This document shows, piece after piece, positions 34,382 to 42,315 of a stretch of DNA of 64,000 nt (position 1 is the stretch's first letter; the number at the start of each line of letters is the position of its first letter). Location of the stretch: contig NZ_FNEI01000010.1 of assembly GCF_900099975.1 (NCBI RefSeq), positions 1-64,000 of the forward strand, read 5' to 3'. The notes under the pieces are model-generated. The model ran no database searches and was not told the origin of the DNA. It was given only the letters and a program-made list of their open reading frames with translations. The stretch comes from Arthrobacter cupressi. GTDB taxonomy: Bacteria; Actinomycetota; Actinomycetes; Actinomycetales; Micrococcaceae. The translations under genes and the position numbers were made by a program.

Positions 34382-35236
34382 ATGTACCGCTTCCTTTTCT
34401 CCAGCAAATGGCTGGGCTACTTCGTCCTGGCCCTGATTTTCGCCACCGCCTGCGTCTTCCTGGGGCGCTGGCAGATGGACCGGCGCGCCGAAACCCTCGC
34501 CGAAATCAACCGGGTGGTCAGCAACTACTCCGCCACACCCATCCCCTTCAGCGAGGCCAAGGCCCAGTTCCAGTCCCTGGACCCGGAGAAGGAATGGACG
34601 CAGGTGGAACTCCGCGGCCGTTATGACGTCGCCGGCCAGCGGATCGTGCGGAACCGTCCGCTCAACGGCCAGCCCGGGTACGAAGTGGTGGTCCCCCTCC
34701 GCCTGGAAAGCGGAGACGCTGTCGTCGTCGACCGCGGCTGGCTGCCGATCGGCAACAAGACCCCCGGCCGGCCGGACAGCATCCCGGCCCCGCCCTCCGG
34801 CGACGTGACCGTCGTCGTACGCCTCAAGCCGGGCGAAGCGAAACTGGACCGCGGCGCCGTCGAAGGCCAGCTCGCCTCCATTGACCTGGCCGGCTTCGCC
34901 GCTGAACTCCCCTACCCCCTGATGACCGGGGCCTACGGCCAGCTGGCCGGCGAGACCCCGGCACCGGCGTCGATGCCCGTCGGGTTCCCCAAGCCGGCCA
35001 CGGAAGAAGGCACGCATCTGTCCTACTCCCTGCAGTGGTTCGCGTTCGGCGTGCTCATGTTCGTGGGCTTCGGCTATGCCGCCCGCCAGCAAGCCCGCAA
35101 TGCGCGGATCGATGCCGAGGACGACGACTTCGGCGCGGCCGCACGGGTGAAGGCCGCCGGAAAGCCCGCGCGGAAGTCCAAGCGCCGCACGTCCGAGGAA
35201 GAGGAAGACGCGATCCTTGATGCCCAAGGCTACTGA
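34382..35236 (+). CDS. SURF1 family cytochrome oxidase biogenesis protein
   Basis: A 284-residue membrane protein of the SURF1/Shy1 family, which helps insert heme a into cytochrome c oxidase. Two helices bracket an extracytoplasmic domain: helix 1 (LGYFVLALIFATACVFLGRW, 10-30) and helix 2 (LQWFAFGVLMFVGFGYAARQ, near 225). Inside are LRGRYDVAGQRIVRNRPL near 80 and VDRGWLP near 118. The C-terminal cytoplasmic tail is basic, then acidic. Translation is coupled to the preceding small gene. The heme A genes ctaA and ctaB occur 16 kb away in this window. Confidence 0.9.
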   Translation: MYRFLFSSKWLGYFVLALIFATACVFLGRWQMDRRAETLAEINRVVSNYSATPIPFSEAKAQFQSLDPEKEWTQVELRGRYDVAGQRIVRNRPLNGQPGYEVVVPLRLESGDAVVVDRGWLPIGNKTPGRPDSIPAPPSGDVTVVVRLKPGEAKLDRGAVEGQLASIDLAGFAAELPYPLMTGAYGQLAGETPAPASMPVGFPKPATEEGTHLSYSLQWFAFGVLMFVGFGYAARQQARNARIDAEDDDFGAAARVKAAGKPARKSKRRTSEEEEDAILDAQGY

Positions 35237-35708
35237 CACCCCTGCCGCTCCGCCCGTGGACCGGGTCCGCAGCGCCCTCCTGGCCGCAGGTCTTCCGGAC
35301 ACCGTGCGCTTCTTTGGCGCGGGCGTTCCCACGGCGGCGGCCGCGGCGGAACAGCTGGGGTGCGACGTCGCCGCGATCGCCAACAGCCTGGTCTTCGAGC
35401 TCGACGGCGGCCCCCTCCTGATCCTCGCCAGCGGCGCCGCGCGGGTGGACACGGCGCTCGTGTCCGCCCAGTTGGGTGGCGGAAGGATCCGCCGGGCCAC
35501 CCCGGACTTCGTCCTGCAGCACACGGGCCAGGAAGTGGGCGGCGTCGCCCCCGTGGGCCACCCGGAACGGATCCGCACCCTCCTGGATGAGTCCCTCGAG
35601 CGGCATCCGCTGCTGTGGGCCGGGGCGGGAGACCATTCGTCGATGTTCTCGATCAGTTACCGCGACCTCGCCCGGATTACCTCGGCCGAGCCGCTGCGCG
35701 TGCGCTGA
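35220..35708 (+). CDS. YbaK/EbsC-type aminoacyl-tRNA deacylase
   Basis: A 162-residue protein of the YbaK/ProX editing family, which hydrolyses mischarged aminoacyl-tRNA such as Cys-tRNA(Pro). Typical segments are ANSLVFELDGGPLLILASG near 58, a conserved Lys position here replaced by a polar region, and VGGVAPVGHPERI near 108. The ATG at 35220 lies inside the SURF1 gene, giving a 17-bp overlap. It ends before a perfect 48-bp palindrome. Whether it acts alone on tRNA or on another ester is not shown by sequence. Confidence 0.85.
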   Translation: MPKATDTPAAPPVDRVRSALLAAGLPDTVRFFGAGVPTAAAAAEQLGCDVAAIANSLVFELDGGPLLILASGAARVDTALVSAQLGGGRIRRATPDFVLQHTGQEVGGVAPVGHPERIRTLLDESLERHPLLWAGAGDHSSMFSISYRDLARITSAEPLRVR

Positions 35709-35718
35709 GCCCAAGTAG

Positions 35719-35766
35719 CTCGCAGTTGTTGTCGTTTTGAGCGCTCAAAACGACAACAACTGCGAG
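35719..35766. repeat. perfect 48-bp palindrome
   Basis: The 24 bases from 35719 (CTCGCAGTTGTTGTCGTTTT, then GAGC) are followed without a loop by their exact reverse complement, ending at 35766. It lies between the convergent YbaK and ABC-F genes. It could end transcription in both directions, but it has no trailing T-tract and is longer than any other hairpin in the window. Confidence 0.9.
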
Positions 35767-35778
35767 TCAGTTGGGTGA

Positions 35779-37377
35779 CTAAGCCAGGGTGATCAGGTCC
35801 AGGTAGTCCGAGTTCCAGAGATCCTCGACGCCGTCCGGCAGCAGCACCACGCGCTCCGGGTTCAGCGCCTCCACGGCGCCCTCGTCGTGGCTGACCAGCA
35901 CGACGGCGCCGGTGTAGTTGCGCAGTGCGCCCAGGATTTCGGAGCGGCTGGCGGGGTCGAGGTTGTTGGTCGGTTCGTCCAGCAGCAGCACGTTGGCGCT
36001 GGAGGCCACGATGGTGGCCAGCGCGAGGCGGGTCTTTTCACCGCCGGAGAGCACGCCGGCGGGCTTGTCGACGTCGTCACCGGAGAACAGGAACGAGCCG
36101 AGGATGCCGCGCACCTCCGCGTCCTTCATGTCCGGCGCGGCCGAGCGCATGTTCTCCAGCACTGTCCGGTCATGGTCCAGGGTTTCGTGCTCCTGGGCGT
36201 AGTAGCCGACTTTCAGCCCGTGTCCCGGAACAATGTCCCCGGTATCGGGTTTGTCGACGCCTGCCAGCATCCGCAGCAGGGTGGTCTTGCCGGCACCATT
36301 GAGGCCCAGGATGACCACCTTCGAGCCGCGGTCGATGGCGAGGTCTACGTCGGTGAAGATCTCCAGCGAGCCGTATGACTTGCTCAGGCCCTCGGCGGTC
36401 AGAGGAGTCTTGCCGCAGGGTGCGGGCTCCGGGAAGCGCAGGGCCGCCACGCGGTCCTGCTCGCGGACAGCTTCCAGGCCGCTGAGGAGCCGCTCGGCAC
36501 GCTTGGCCATGTTCTGTGCGGCGACGGCCTTGGTGGCCTTGGCGCGCATTTTATTGGCCTGGTCTAGCAGTACCTGGGCCTTCTTCTCGGCGTTGGCGCG
36601 TTCGCGCTTGCGGGCGCGCTCATCGGTTTCGCGCTGCTGCAAATACCGCTTCCAGCCCATGTTGTAGTAGTCGATCTGCGCCCGGTTGGCGTCCAGGTGG
36701 TAGACCTTGTTCACCGTGGCCTCGAGGAGTTCCACGTCGTGGCTGATGACGATCAGGCCGCCCTGGTGGCTTTTCAGGAAGTCCCGCAGCCAGGAGATCG
36801 AGTCCGCGTCGAGGTGGTTGGTAGGTTCGTCCAGGAGCAGGGTCTCAGCGTCCGAATACAGGATCCGTGCCAGCTCCACGCGGCGCCGCTGGCCACCCGA
36901 GAGGGTCTTCAGCGGCTGGTTGAGGATACGCTCCGGCAGGGCCAGGTTGGAGGAGATGGCCGCGGCCTCGGCTTCTGCCGCGTAGCCGCCGCCGGCCAGG
37001 AACTCTGCCTCAAGCCGGTCGTAGCGGGCCATCGCCTTGCGCTGCACGGCGGCGTCTTCGCTGGACATTTCGGCCTGGGCCTTCTTCAGCTTCCCGACCA
37101 CGATGTCCAGGCCGCGGGCGGAGAGGATCCGGTCCCTGGCGAGCTGCTCCATGTCCGGGGTGCGGGGGTCCTGCGGCAGGTAGCCGATCTCACCGCTGCG
37201 GGTCACCTTGCCCGCGGCGGGCAGCCCTTCCCCGGCGAGGACCCGGGTGAGGGTGGTCTTGCCGGCGCCGTTACGGCCCACCAGCCCGATCTTGTCTCCC
37301 TTGTCCACCCTGAAGTTGACCTGGTCCATCAGCAGGCGGGCGCCGGCGCGGAGTTCGAGTTCCTGGACGGTGATCAA
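35779..37377 (-). CDS. ABC-F family ATPase (ribosome-associated type)
   Basis: A 532-residue ABC-F protein: two ABC domains, no membrane part. Domain 1 has GRNGAGKTT near 35, LSGGQRRRVELARIL near 160 and LLLDEPTNHLD. A basic linker (about 240-315, rich in Arg/Lys/Ala) then leads to domain 2 with GLNGAGKTT near 355, LSGGEKTRLALA and LLLDEPTNNLD. ABC-F proteins bind the ribosomal E site and either rescue stalled translation or protect against antibiotics. The opening MITVQELELRAGARLL resembles M. tuberculosis Rv1473 more than EttA. The start is a TTG at 37377 with only a weak ribosome site. Confidence 0.9.
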   Translation of the reverse strand: MITVQELELRAGARLLMDQVNFRVDKGDKIGLVGRNGAGKTTLTRVLAGEGLPAAGKVTRSGEIGYLPQDPRTPDMEQLARDRILSARGLDIVVGKLKKAQAEMSSEDAAVQRKAMARYDRLEAEFLAGGGYAAEAEAAAISSNLALPERILNQPLKTLSGGQRRRVELARILYSDAETLLLDEPTNHLDADSISWLRDFLKSHQGGLIVISHDVELLEATVNKVYHLDANRAQIDYYNMGWKRYLQQRETDERARKRERANAEKKAQVLLDQANKMRAKATKAVAAQNMAKRAERLLSGLEAVREQDRVAALRFPEPAPCGKTPLTAEGLSKSYGSLEIFTDVDLAIDRGSKVVILGLNGAGKTTLLRMLAGVDKPDTGDIVPGHGLKVGYYAQEHETLDHDRTVLENMRSAAPDMKDAEVRGILGSFLFSGDDVDKPAGVLSGGEKTRLALATIVASSANVLLLDEPTNNLDPASRSEILGALRNYTGAVVLVSHDEGAVEALNPERVVLLPDGVEDLWNSDYLDLITLA

Positions 37378-37647
37378 TTCTTCGGGTGCCTTTCAACGGG
37401 GACGCCGCGATCCAGCGAAACGTGCCGGCAGCGGGGAGGGCCGCGAACACGGCCCGTCCAAGTCTACCGGGCCGCCCGGCGGCGGCCGCGCAGGCACAAA
37501 CCGGCGGGGACCGGCGTTTTGTGCGCTGCCTGACAAAGCGGCGGCGGGCGGCTTGTCCGAAGCCTCCAAAAACGGCGCCGCCCCGCCCCACTACTCTCGA
37601 AAGAAAGGGAACCCGCCCGCACCCAGGTTTTAACCGACAGGACCGCA

Positions 37648-38256
37648 ATGAGCCAGAACAGCACCGCCACCCGCCCGCAGGCACGCAAGCAATGGACAGC
37701 CACCGACCTCGGCCTGATTGCCGTCTTCGCCGCACTCGTGGCGGCGTCCGCTTTCGTCCCCGGCGTCCCGGTGGGCGCCCTCGGTGTGCCGATCACCATC
37801 CAGATGCTCATCATCATGCTCACCGGCCTGGTGCTGGGCGCCGGGCGCGGCTTCGCCGCCGTCGGGCTATACGTGCTCCTGGGCCTGGCCGGGCTGCCGA
37901 TCTTCAGCGGCGGGCGCAGCGGCCTGGGGATCCTCGCCGGTCCGTCCGCCGGCTACATCATCGCCTTTCCGCTGGCAGCGGCCGCAACGGGCTGGCTGGC
38001 CGCCGTCGTGATCCGCAAGACGGTCAAGTACCGCGCGCTGTTCTTCTTCGCCGCCGCCATGGTGAGCAGCATCGTCCTGGTCCACGGTCTCGGTGTGCTC
38101 GGCATGATGGTCAACGGCAAGCTGGACTTCGGCAAGGCCTTCCTCGCCGACCTGGTCTACTACCCCGGCGACACCATCAAGAACGTCCTGGCCGCGATCA
38201 TCGCCGTTTCGCTGCACAAGGCATTCCCGGACCTGCTGGTCCGCCGCGTCAAGTAA
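37648..38256 (+). CDS. bioY: biotin ECF transporter substrate-binding protein BioY
   Basis: A 202-residue membrane protein, the S component of the biotin energy-coupling transporter. It has six helices; GVPVGALGVPITIQMLIIML near 40 and GLAGLPIFSGGRSGLGILAGP near 80 are BioY hallmarks, the latter lining the biotin pocket. It precedes bioM and bioN, so the complete transporter is encoded here. ACAGGA lies before the ATG. Upstream, 270 bp separate it from the ABC-F gene; TACTCT at 37592-37597 is a possible -10. No classical BirA or BioR operator was recognised. Confidence 0.95.
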   Translation: MSQNSTATRPQARKQWTATDLGLIAVFAALVAASAFVPGVPVGALGVPITIQMLIIMLTGLVLGAGRGFAAVGLYVLLGLAGLPIFSGGRSGLGILAGPSAGYIIAFPLAAAATGWLAAVVIRKTVKYRALFFFAAAMVSSIVLVHGLGVLGMMVNGKLDFGKAFLADLVYYPGDTIKNVLAAIIAVSLHKAFPDLLVRRVK

Positions 38257-38275
38257 CCAGCCACCCAAGAACAGC

Positions 38276-38989
38276 ATGATTGAGCTGAAGGACGTGTCCG
38301 TCCGGGTCACCGTGGACGGCCGGGACGAACCGAAAACCCTGCTCCGCGGCGTGGACCTGGAACTGCCGGAACGCCGCATCGGGGTGATCGGCGCCAACGG
38401 CTCCGGCAAGTCCACCCTGCTGCGCCTGCTCAACGGCCTTGTGCTGCCCAGCGAAGGCACCGTGCGGGTCAACGGGGCCGGCACGGCGGACCACGGGCGC
38501 CAGGTCCGCTGCCAGGTGGGCTTCGTCTTCACCGACCCGCTGTCCCAGCTGGTGATGCCCACGGGCCGCGAGGACGTGGAGCTCTCCCTGCGCCGCAGCG
38601 TGAAGAACGCCGCCGAACGGGCCCGCCGGGCCGAAGCCGTGCTGGACCGCTTTGGCCTGCTGCACCTGGCGGACCAGAGCATCTACGAGCTCTCCGGCGG
38701 CGAGCGGCAGCTGCTCGCCCTGGCCGTCGTGTTGGCGGTCGATCCCGCCGTCCTCGTCCTGGACGAACCCTCGACGCTGCTGGACCTGCGGAACAAGGAA
38801 CTACTCCGCCGCACCGTCGCGGCCCTGCCGCAGCAGGTGGTCATGTCCACGCACGACCTCGAGCTGGCCCTCGACATGGACCGCGTCCTCGTGGTGGACA
38901 ACGCGGGGGTCGTGTTCGACGGCGGCCCGGCAGCCGCCGTCGCGCATTACCGCGCGCTGTGCGCGGCGTCGTTCGAGGACGCGCCGTGA
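38276..38989 (+). CDS. bioM: biotin ECF transporter ATPase BioM
   Basis: A 237-residue ECF-type ABC ATPase (A component) that powers biotin uptake. Walker A GANGSGKSTLLRLLNG near 40, the Q-loop near 85 (VGFVFTDP), the signature LSGGERQLLALAVV near 135, Walker B AVLVLDEPSTLLDL and the switch His in STHDLELALD. It is 20 bp after bioY and overlaps bioN by 4 bp. Confidence 0.93.
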   Translation: MIELKDVSVRVTVDGRDEPKTLLRGVDLELPERRIGVIGANGSGKSTLLRLLNGLVLPSEGTVRVNGAGTADHGRQVRCQVGFVFTDPLSQLVMPTGREDVELSLRRSVKNAAERARRAEAVLDRFGLLHLADQSIYELSGGERQLLALAVVLAVDPAVLVLDEPSTLLDLRNKELLRRTVAALPQQVVMSTHDLELALDMDRVLVVDNAGVVFDGGPAAAVAHYRALCAASFEDAP

Positions 38990-39609
38990 GGGGCCACGGC
39001 TTCCTGCTGGCCAACCATGTTCCCGGGAACTCGTTGCTCCACCGGACCCCGCTGTGGGCGAAGTTCCTGCTTGTGGCGGGCTGCGGTGCCGCGTCCTTCC
39101 TGATCGTTGACTGGCTGGTTTCGGCCGTGGTCTTTGCCGTGATGTGCGGGCTGTTCCTGCTCAGCGGCGCGGGCGTGCGGCGCCTGCTCCGCGCGCTGTG
39201 GCTGATGGCGCCGGTGCTGCTGTTCATCGGCCTGTTCCAGTGGTGGCAGCTCGGCGGCCCGACGGCCGCGCGGATCGTCCTGAACGTGCTCGTGTGCGTG
39301 GTGGCCGCGTCCATGCTGACCGCGACGACCCCCGTGCAGGACCTGCTCGACGGCGTCGCCGGACTCGCCCGCCCCTTCCGCCGTTTCGGGGCCGATCCGG
39401 AGCGCTTCGCCCTGACGATCGCCGTGATGCTGCGCAGCATCCCCTTCATCGCGGGCACCTTCGCCGACGTGCGCGACGCCGCGCGGGCCCGGGGCCTGGA
39501 GCATAACCCGCGGGCCCTGGTGCTACCGGTGTTCATTTCCACGGTGGCCTACGCCCGGCAGACGGGTGACGCACTGGCTGCCCGGGGGCTCGGCGACGCC
39601 GGGGACTAA
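38986..39609 (+). CDS. bioN: biotin ECF transporter transmembrane protein BioN
   Basis: A 207-residue T component of the biotin transporter. About five helices are followed by coupling helices that carry two Ala-Arg-Gly signatures, RARGLEH near 165 and LAARGLGDAGD at the C-terminus, which contact the ATPase. The start is the GTG at 38986, overlapping the bioM stop; an in-frame start further upstream would lie within bioM. It converges on the thiolase gene with 10 bp between the stops. Confidence 0.92.
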   Translation: MRGHGFLLANHVPGNSLLHRTPLWAKFLLVAGCGAASFLIVDWLVSAVVFAVMCGLFLLSGAGVRRLLRALWLMAPVLLFIGLFQWWQLGGPTAARIVLNVLVCVVAASMLTATTPVQDLLDGVAGLARPFRRFGADPERFALTIAVMLRSIPFIAGTFADVRDAARARGLEHNPRALVLPVFISTVAYARQTGDALAARGLGDAGD

Positions 39610-39619
39610 ACGGCGGCCG

Positions 39620-40855
39620 CTAAAACCGCAGGTACCTGAATAGCGCGGCCGTGCCCATGCCACCGGCAATGCTGATCATCGCCAGCGCCAGCGGATCCCG
39701 CCCATCATCCGCGGGAAGTGCCCGGGCCTGCGCCAGCAGCCGGGTGACGAGGACTGCGCCCGAGGCTCCGTAGCCGTGGCCCAGGGCGAGGGCGCCGCCG
39801 TCGAGGTTGGCCCGTTCCGGATCGATCCCCAGTGCGTCGAGGCACGCGACCGCCTGGGCGGCGAACGCTTCGTTGAATTCCACGAGGTCCACCCCGGCAG
39901 CCGTCACCCCCTGCCGTTCGAGCAGCCGCGCCGCCGCGCCGGCGGCACCGATGCCCAGCAGCTCCGGATCGACCCCGCCGGTGTCGCTGCCCAGCACCAG
40001 CAGCGCGTCCCGCACCCCAAGTTCGCGGGCGCGGCGCAGTGAGGTGATGACGACGGCGGAGGCGGCGTCGGCGTCGAAACATGAGTTCCCGGCGGTGACG
40101 GTTCCCTCGGGGACGAAAGCGGCGGGGAACCGCTTGAGCAGGGCGGGGCTGAGGGTGCGGCGGGGACCGTCGTCGGACCTCACGGTTGCCCCGGCGGCCG
40201 GCAGCGGGACGATCTCGCCGGTGAAACGCCCGGCCTCCCGCGCCTCGATGGCGCGGCGGTGGCTGCGCAGGGCGAAGCTGTCCTGCCGTTCGCGGCTGAT
40301 CCCGTACTCGCGGGCCACGTTTTCGGCCGCGACGCCCATGTCCGGATCGCCGAACTGCGGGGGCACGAAGCGTGCCCGGGTATAGAACTCCGGGGCCTCC
40401 CCCGGCTCGCGGCCCGGGTAGGCACGCAACGGTGCGGTGCTGATGCTCTCGACCCCGCCGGCAAGGTAGATGCCGTCCCCGCCGGCGGCGAGCAGGCGTG
40501 ACGCCAGCACGATCGCATCCAGCCCCGAACCGCATTGCCGGTCCACCACCATGCCCGGCACGCCCACGGGCAGTCCGGCCAGCAGGGCGGCGTGGCGCGC
40601 CAGGTTGCCGCCTCCGCCCACGGCGTTGCCGATCACAACGTCGCTGACCTGTGGCCCGCCGATGCCGGTGGTGTCCAGCAGTGAGCGCAGCACGGGAGCC
40701 AGCAGTTCCTCGGCGCGCAGCGACTTCAATTGCCCGCCGGCGCGGCAGACGGGGGTGCGCAGGGCCGCGATGATGACGGGTTGCTGTGCCGGGTCCTGAG
40801 CGGCCACCGGGGCCGGCACCGTGTGCTCAGCCAAGGATCCGGACCCGTGGGTCAT
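39620..40855 (-). CDS. thiolase-family protein with Ser in place of second catalytic Cys
   Basis: A 411-residue thiolase fold. The nucleophile loop DRQCGSGLDA near 110 is intact, NEAFAAQAV near 320 is intact and the catalytic His is kept in LGHGYGASGA (Pro replaced by Gly/Tyr). The C-terminal CxGGGxG motif, however, reads SIAGGMG, so the Cys that normally deprotonates acetyl-CoA in the Claisen step is Ser. Thiolysis or condensation may be slow or altered. The start at 40855 overlaps the acyl-CoA ligase gene by 29 bp; a later GTG is possible. With that ligase and the convergent bioYMN it forms a locus possibly linked to biotin or its pimelate-like precursor (inference). Confidence 0.85.
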   Translation of the reverse strand: MTHGSGSLAEHTVPAPVAAQDPAQQPVIIAALRTPVCRAGGQLKSLRAEELLAPVLRSLLDTTGIGGPQVSDVVIGNAVGGGGNLARHAALLAGLPVGVPGMVVDRQCGSGLDAIVLASRLLAAGGDGIYLAGGVESISTAPLRAYPGREPGEAPEFYTRARFVPPQFGDPDMGVAAENVAREYGISRERQDSFALRSHRRAIEAREAGRFTGEIVPLPAAGATVRSDDGPRRTLSPALLKRFPAAFVPEGTVTAGNSCFDADAASAVVITSLRRARELGVRDALLVLGSDTGGVDPELLGIGAAGAAARLLERQGVTAAGVDLVEFNEAFAAQAVACLDALGIDPERANLDGGALALGHGYGASGAVLVTRLLAQARALPADDGRDPLALAMISIAGGMGTAALFRYLRF

Positions 40856-42254
40856 TTTCCGCGATCCATTCCAGGAACACCCGGCGGCTGACTTTGCCGC
40901 GGTCCGTGACAGGAAGTTCTGACAGCAAGTAGTACTGAAGCGGGCGTTTCTCCCGGGCCAGCAGCCCGTCCAGTGAGGTCCTGATCTGGGTGGCGGTGAC
41001 CGCCCCGTAGGCCGGCAGGATTCCGGCGACCACGCGCTGGCCGCGCAGTTCGTCCGGCATGCCGGCGGCGACCGCCGCGGAGACGCCGGGCACCGCAGCC
41101 AGGGCCAGCTCGACCTCGTGCGGATAGACGTTGCGCCCGGCAGAGAGGATCATGTCCGAGCGCCGGCCCAGGATGTGCAGCACCCCGTCCTCCAGGTAGC
41201 CCTGGTCCCCCACCGTGTACCAGTCGCCGAAGGAACGCAGCGCGTGGCCGTCGTCGCCCCACAGGTAGCCGTTGGAGACCATGCCGCTGCGCACGCAGAT
41301 GTTGCCGTGCCCGCCCGGCGGCCGTTCGGCGCCGGCGTCGTCCCGGATGGAGAGTTCGACGCCGGGGAACGGTCCGCCGATTCCGGTGCCGCTGGCGTCG
41401 AGCGGCTCCCCCGCGGCCAGGCAGGTGCCGGAGACGAAGCTGAGTTCGGAGGCACCGTAGTATTCGAAGATCGCCGCGTTCGGCGCCCAGCGCCGGGCCG
41501 CCTCGAGGGTGCGGGCGTCCAGCTTGGAGCCGGCGCAGATGATGCTGCGGATCCCGGAGGCGTCCACGGCCCCGGCCAGCCCGCGTTCGCTGAGCAGCCG
41601 CAGCACGGTGGGCGTGAGGACCAGGCGGGTGATGCCGTCATGGGCGATCGCCGCGTGGGCGTCGCCGACGTCGAAATGCTCCAAGGTGTGGAAGGTGGCC
41701 CCGGCGTACAGGCATTCGGACAGCGCGTACAGGTTCAGGCTCGCGGCCAGCGGTCCGGGCGCCAGGGTGACGTCGTCCTGGTCCAGGGCGAAGAATTCCA
41801 CGGACGCGTCGAAGGATTGCTGCCAGGAGCTCCGCGTACGGGTGAAGGCCTTCGGCACGGAGGTGGTGCCGGAGGTCAGGCCCACCAGGAAGTCCGCGTC
41901 GCCCGGCCCATCAAGAAGCTCTGGTCCGTCAACAAGTCCGGCTCCGTCAACAAGTCCGGCCCCGGGAACCCCGCTGGCGGGGCCGATCCGCCTGGACACT
42001 TCCTCGATCATCGGCGCCGGCCAGAGCGGGTCCAGCACGGCACAGCGGCGCGCGCCGGCGACGGAAGCGACATAGGACACCACGAACTGCAGCGAGTTGG
42101 CTTCCGCCAGCACGGTGGTGTGGGGGGTCTCGTCGAGCCGCAGCGTCGCATCGTCGCGCAGCTGCGCCCAGGTCAGCCGCTTGCCGCCCACGGCGACGGC
42201 GGTGTCGTCGGGACGCTCGTCGGCCCAGAGCTGAAGCTTGTTCAGGAAAGGCAC
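40827..42254 (-). CDS. AMP-dependent acyl-CoA synthetase/ligase
   Basis: A 475-residue ANL-superfamily enzyme that adenylates a carboxylic acid and transfers it to CoA. The P-loop is VGLTSGTTSVPKAFTRTR near 133, the adenine-binding motif YYGASELSF near 265, DWYTVGDQGYLED near 350 with the ATP ribose Asp, and the hinge RRSDMILSAGRNVYPHEVE near 375. The C-terminal Lys in DRGKVSRR completes the active site. It is shorter than fatty-acyl ligases, and the N-terminal part contains three 18-bp repeats (residues about 98-116). The start is GTG. It precedes the Ser-variant thiolase gene in one unit; the substrate is unknown. Confidence 0.87.
   Translation of the reverse strand: MPFLNKLQLWADERPDDTAVAVGGKRLTWAQLRDDATLRLDETPHTTVLAEANSLQFVVSYVASVAGARRCAVLDPLWPAPMIEEVSRRIGPASGVPGAGLVDGAGLVDGPELLDGPGDADFLVGLTSGTTSVPKAFTRTRSSWQQSFDASVEFFALDQDDVTLAPGPLAASLNLYALSECLYAGATFHTLEHFDVGDAHAAIAHDGITRLVLTPTVLRLLSERGLAGAVDASGIRSIICAGSKLDARTLEAARRWAPNAAIFEYYGASELSFVSGTCLAAGEPLDASGTGIGGPFPGVELSIRDDAGAERPPGGHGNICVRSGMVSNGYLWGDDGHALRSFGDWYTVGDQGYLEDGVLHILGRRSDMILSAGRNVYPHEVELALAAVPGVSAAVAAGMPDELRGQRVVAGILPAYGAVTATQIRTSLDGLLAREKRPLQYYLLSELPVTDRGKVSRRVFLEWIAENDPRVRILG
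41908..41961. repeat. three 18-bp tandem repeats inside the acyl-CoA ligase gene
   Basis: The unit CCGTCAACAAGTCCGGCT at 41926-41943 recurs at 41944-41961 with one change. A degenerate copy occupies 41908-41925. Each encodes a 6-residue Gly-Leu-Val-Asp-Gly-(Ala/Pro) block, so number changes stay in frame. Confidence 0.8.
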
Positions 42255-42302
42255 CCCAGCATTTTAGCCTCCGCCGCCCCTTGCCCGCCCTCCGTGACGT
42301 TC

Positions 42303-42308
42303 TATGGT
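42303..42308 (+). promoter_or_regulatory. -10 element of the metallopeptidase gene, leaderless type
   Basis: TATGGT stands exactly 7 nt before the ATG at 42316 with no ribosome site between. Confidence 0.6.
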
Positions 42309-42315
42309 TGGCAGT

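Noticed and set aside
37381..37647. Biotin-responsive operator upstream of bioY
   Set aside because: GGTTTTAACC near 37627 is only a weak partial palindrome and does not match the BirA, BioR or BioQ sites I know.
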